From Pelomonas sp. BJYL3 (GTDB lineage Bacteria > Pseudomonadota > Gammaproteobacteria > Burkholderiales > Burkholderiaceae_C), in the NCBI RefSeq assembly GCF_027257975.1, contig NZ_JANZKX010000003.1, positions 1-64,000 on the forward strand: a stretch of DNA of 64,000 nucleotides. The letters are read 5' to 3'. Positions 62,854-64,000 of the stretch are shown here, in pieces. Numbering within the stretch: position 1 is the first letter of the stretch; every line of letters starts with the position of its first letter. A program made the translations under genes and the position numbers. The notes under the pieces are model-generated. The model did no database searches, had not been told where the DNA came from, and saw nothing but the letters and a program-made list of their open reading frames with translations.

Positions 62854-64000
62854 GTCCACTGCCTGACTGGCTGGACGCCACGGCCGTCCTGCAGGGCCTG
62901 GCGCGCTGCACCGCCTTTCTGAGCCTCGCGCTGCTGCTGCTCACGTTGCTGCGCCCCTTGCTGATGCGGGCGGCGGGTCCCCGGGCGGTGCATGCCGCCT
63001 GGATCGCCCTGCCCCTGGGCCTGCTGGGGCTTCTGCTGCCCACGCCGGCGACCCTGCCGCCCCTGCCCCTGCTGCGCCTGGCGCCCCCGGACGCACTGCT
63101 GCCCTGGAGCGCGGCGCCCGCGGCCGCCGCGCAGGGCAGGGCCTGGCCGGCACTGCTGGTGCTGGGCTGGCTGGCGGGCATCCTGGCCCTGCTGCTGCTT
63201 CAATGGCGGGCCCACGCACGTGTGCTGCAGCAGCTGGACCGCCGCCAGCAGCCCTGGCGCAGCCAGGCCGGCTGCAGCCCGGCCTTGATCGGCCTGTGGC
63301 GGCCGCGTCTGGTCCTGCCGGCTGATTTCGAGCAGCGCTTCACGCCCGCCGAGCAGGCCCTGGTGCTGGCCCACGAGGCGGCCCATGCAAGCCGCGGCGA
63401 CAACGCCTGGACCTTGCTGGCCCGGCTGCTGGCCTGCCTGCACTGGTTCAACCCGCTGGCCTGGTGGGCGCTGCGCCGCTTCGCGCAAGACCAGGAGCTG
63501 GCCTGCGACGCCCTCGTGCTGCAGCAGGCCGGCGCCCAGGACCTGGCGCATTACGCCCACGCCCTGCTCAAGGCCGGGCAGGCCCCCGATGCCGAGGCGG
63601 CCTGGCCCGCGCTGGCCGCTTCCTGGCAAGACTGCCATCCACTCAAAAGGAGAATCCTGATGCTCAAGACCCATCCCCTGCACGCGACCCACCGCTGGCG
63701 GGCCCGCGTCGGCGCCGGCCTGTGTGCCGTGCTGCTGGCAGGCCTCGGCTATGGCGTCCAGGCCCAGGGCAGCAAGCCCGCTGCACAGCCCATCGACCTG
63801 CACCTCAGCATCCATGAGGGCGAGACCCTGCTGGGCCGCCCCCGCCTGGTGGTGCAGGACGGCCAGGCCGCGGCCGTCGAAATCCGCAGCGAGGACGGCG
63901 CACAGCCCGGCCAGCCCCTGCGCCTGGGCATCACGACCCAGGCCGTGGCAGGCAACCGTTATCACGTGGTGCTGAAGCTGGAGCAGGGCCAGCCCCTGAC
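62850..64000 (+). CDS. BlaR1-like M56 metallopeptidase 3 (partial, runs off the window)
   Basis: An open frame of at least 383 codons begins at the TTG at 62850, overlapping the stop of M56 peptidase 2 by four bases (TTGA), with GGAG just upstream. It has N-terminal helices, the M56 motif HEAAH at residues 175-179, DQELACDA downstream, and a C-terminal helix (RVGAGLCAVLLAGLGYGV) leading to a beta-rich periplasmic domain that is cut off. A second M56 peptidase directly behind the first in one operon is unusual. The frame has no stop to the window edge. Confidence 0.8.
   Translation, partial: MSPLPDWLDATAVLQGLARCTAFLSLALLLLTLLRPLLMRAAGPRAVHAAWIALPLGLLGLLLPTPATLPPLPLLRLAPPDALLPWSAAPAAAAQGRAWPALLVLGWLAGILALLLLQWRAHARVLQQLDRRQQPWRSQAGCSPALIGLWRPRLVLPADFEQRFTPAEQALVLAHEAAHASRGDNAWTLLARLLACLHWFNPLAWWALRRFAQDQELACDALVLQQAGAQDLAHYAHALLKAGQAPDAEAAWPALAASWQDCHPLKRRILMLKTHPLHATHRWRARVGAGLCAVLLAGLGYGVQAQGSKPAAQPIDLHLSIHEGETLLGRPRLVVQDGQAAAVEIRSEDGAQPGQPLRLGITTQAVAGNRYHVVLKLEQGQPL

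Overview
The window is GC-rich, densely coding DNA from a free-living Gram-negative bacterium, most likely a betaproteobacterium of the order Burkholderiales (Roseateles/Rubrivivax/Leptothrix-like). That placement is inference. It rests on a Burkholderiales-style gene order (xseB-ispA-dxs-folE2 beside a Rieske oxygenase; a DUF2782 protein with thrB and a BPSS1780-type membrane protein; a RecJ operon led by a phosphoglycerate-mutase-annotated protein), on outer-membrane systems (LolCD, TonB receptor) and on codon use. No rRNA, tRNA, insertion sequence, prophage or CRISPR array was found.

Layout. 0.1-5.5 kb (minus strand): TctAB transporter membrane proteins, then an operon of a hypoxanthine/uracil-DNA glycosylase, a spermidine-synthase-like protein and a lone GspE/PulE ATPase. 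5.5-13.7 kb: a MscS channel, then a minus-strand run GNAT, tatD, purU, lolD, lolC, polA. 13.8-19.8 kb (plus): DUF2782 protein, homoserine kinase, BPSS1780-like membrane protein, PhoX-type phosphatase, POT peptide transporter. 20-28.5 kb: uvrD divergent from ychJ and a pseudouridine synthase; then a minus-strand operon of a MoaD/ThiS-like protein, an Asp-box beta-propeller and a secreted S15/CocE hydrolase; then rarD. 28.5-36.5 kb: ahpC-ahpF, lysA divergent from its LysR regulator, a tiny double-glycine-leader peptide gene, and a TonB-dependent receptor. 37-45 kb: folE2, dxs-ispA-xseB, a candidate small RNA, a Rieske oxygenase, an EamA transporter with a sulfurtransferase, and a universal stress protein. 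45-53.5 kb: a ZIP transporter, convergent ppx and ppk (with a metallophosphoesterase), then recJ.

53.7-64 kb is the most unusual part: two chemoreceptors, a PHP phosphatase (yciV/trpH type), and two BlaI-M56 regulatory modules. Module 1 is BlaI plus an M56 peptidase fused to a TonB-like domain. Module 2 is BlaI plus two tandem M56 peptidases, the second running off the window end. A stand-alone TonB-like protein lies between them. Each blaI gene is preceded by a twin operator of identical geometry (16 bp, 9 bp spacer, 16 bp, then 5 bp to the ATG) but different half-site sequence, which suggests two duplicated and mutually insulated membrane-protease signalling circuits.

Three signals cut across gene boundaries. 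A 15-base word (AGGGTCAGGTCTTGC) occurs exactly five times, with several near copies, mostly inside unrelated genes. Many genes carry a -10-like hexamer 6-8 nt before the start codon and no Shine-Dalgarno sequence, suggesting leaderless transcripts. Several intergenic regions hold strong unexplained hairpins.
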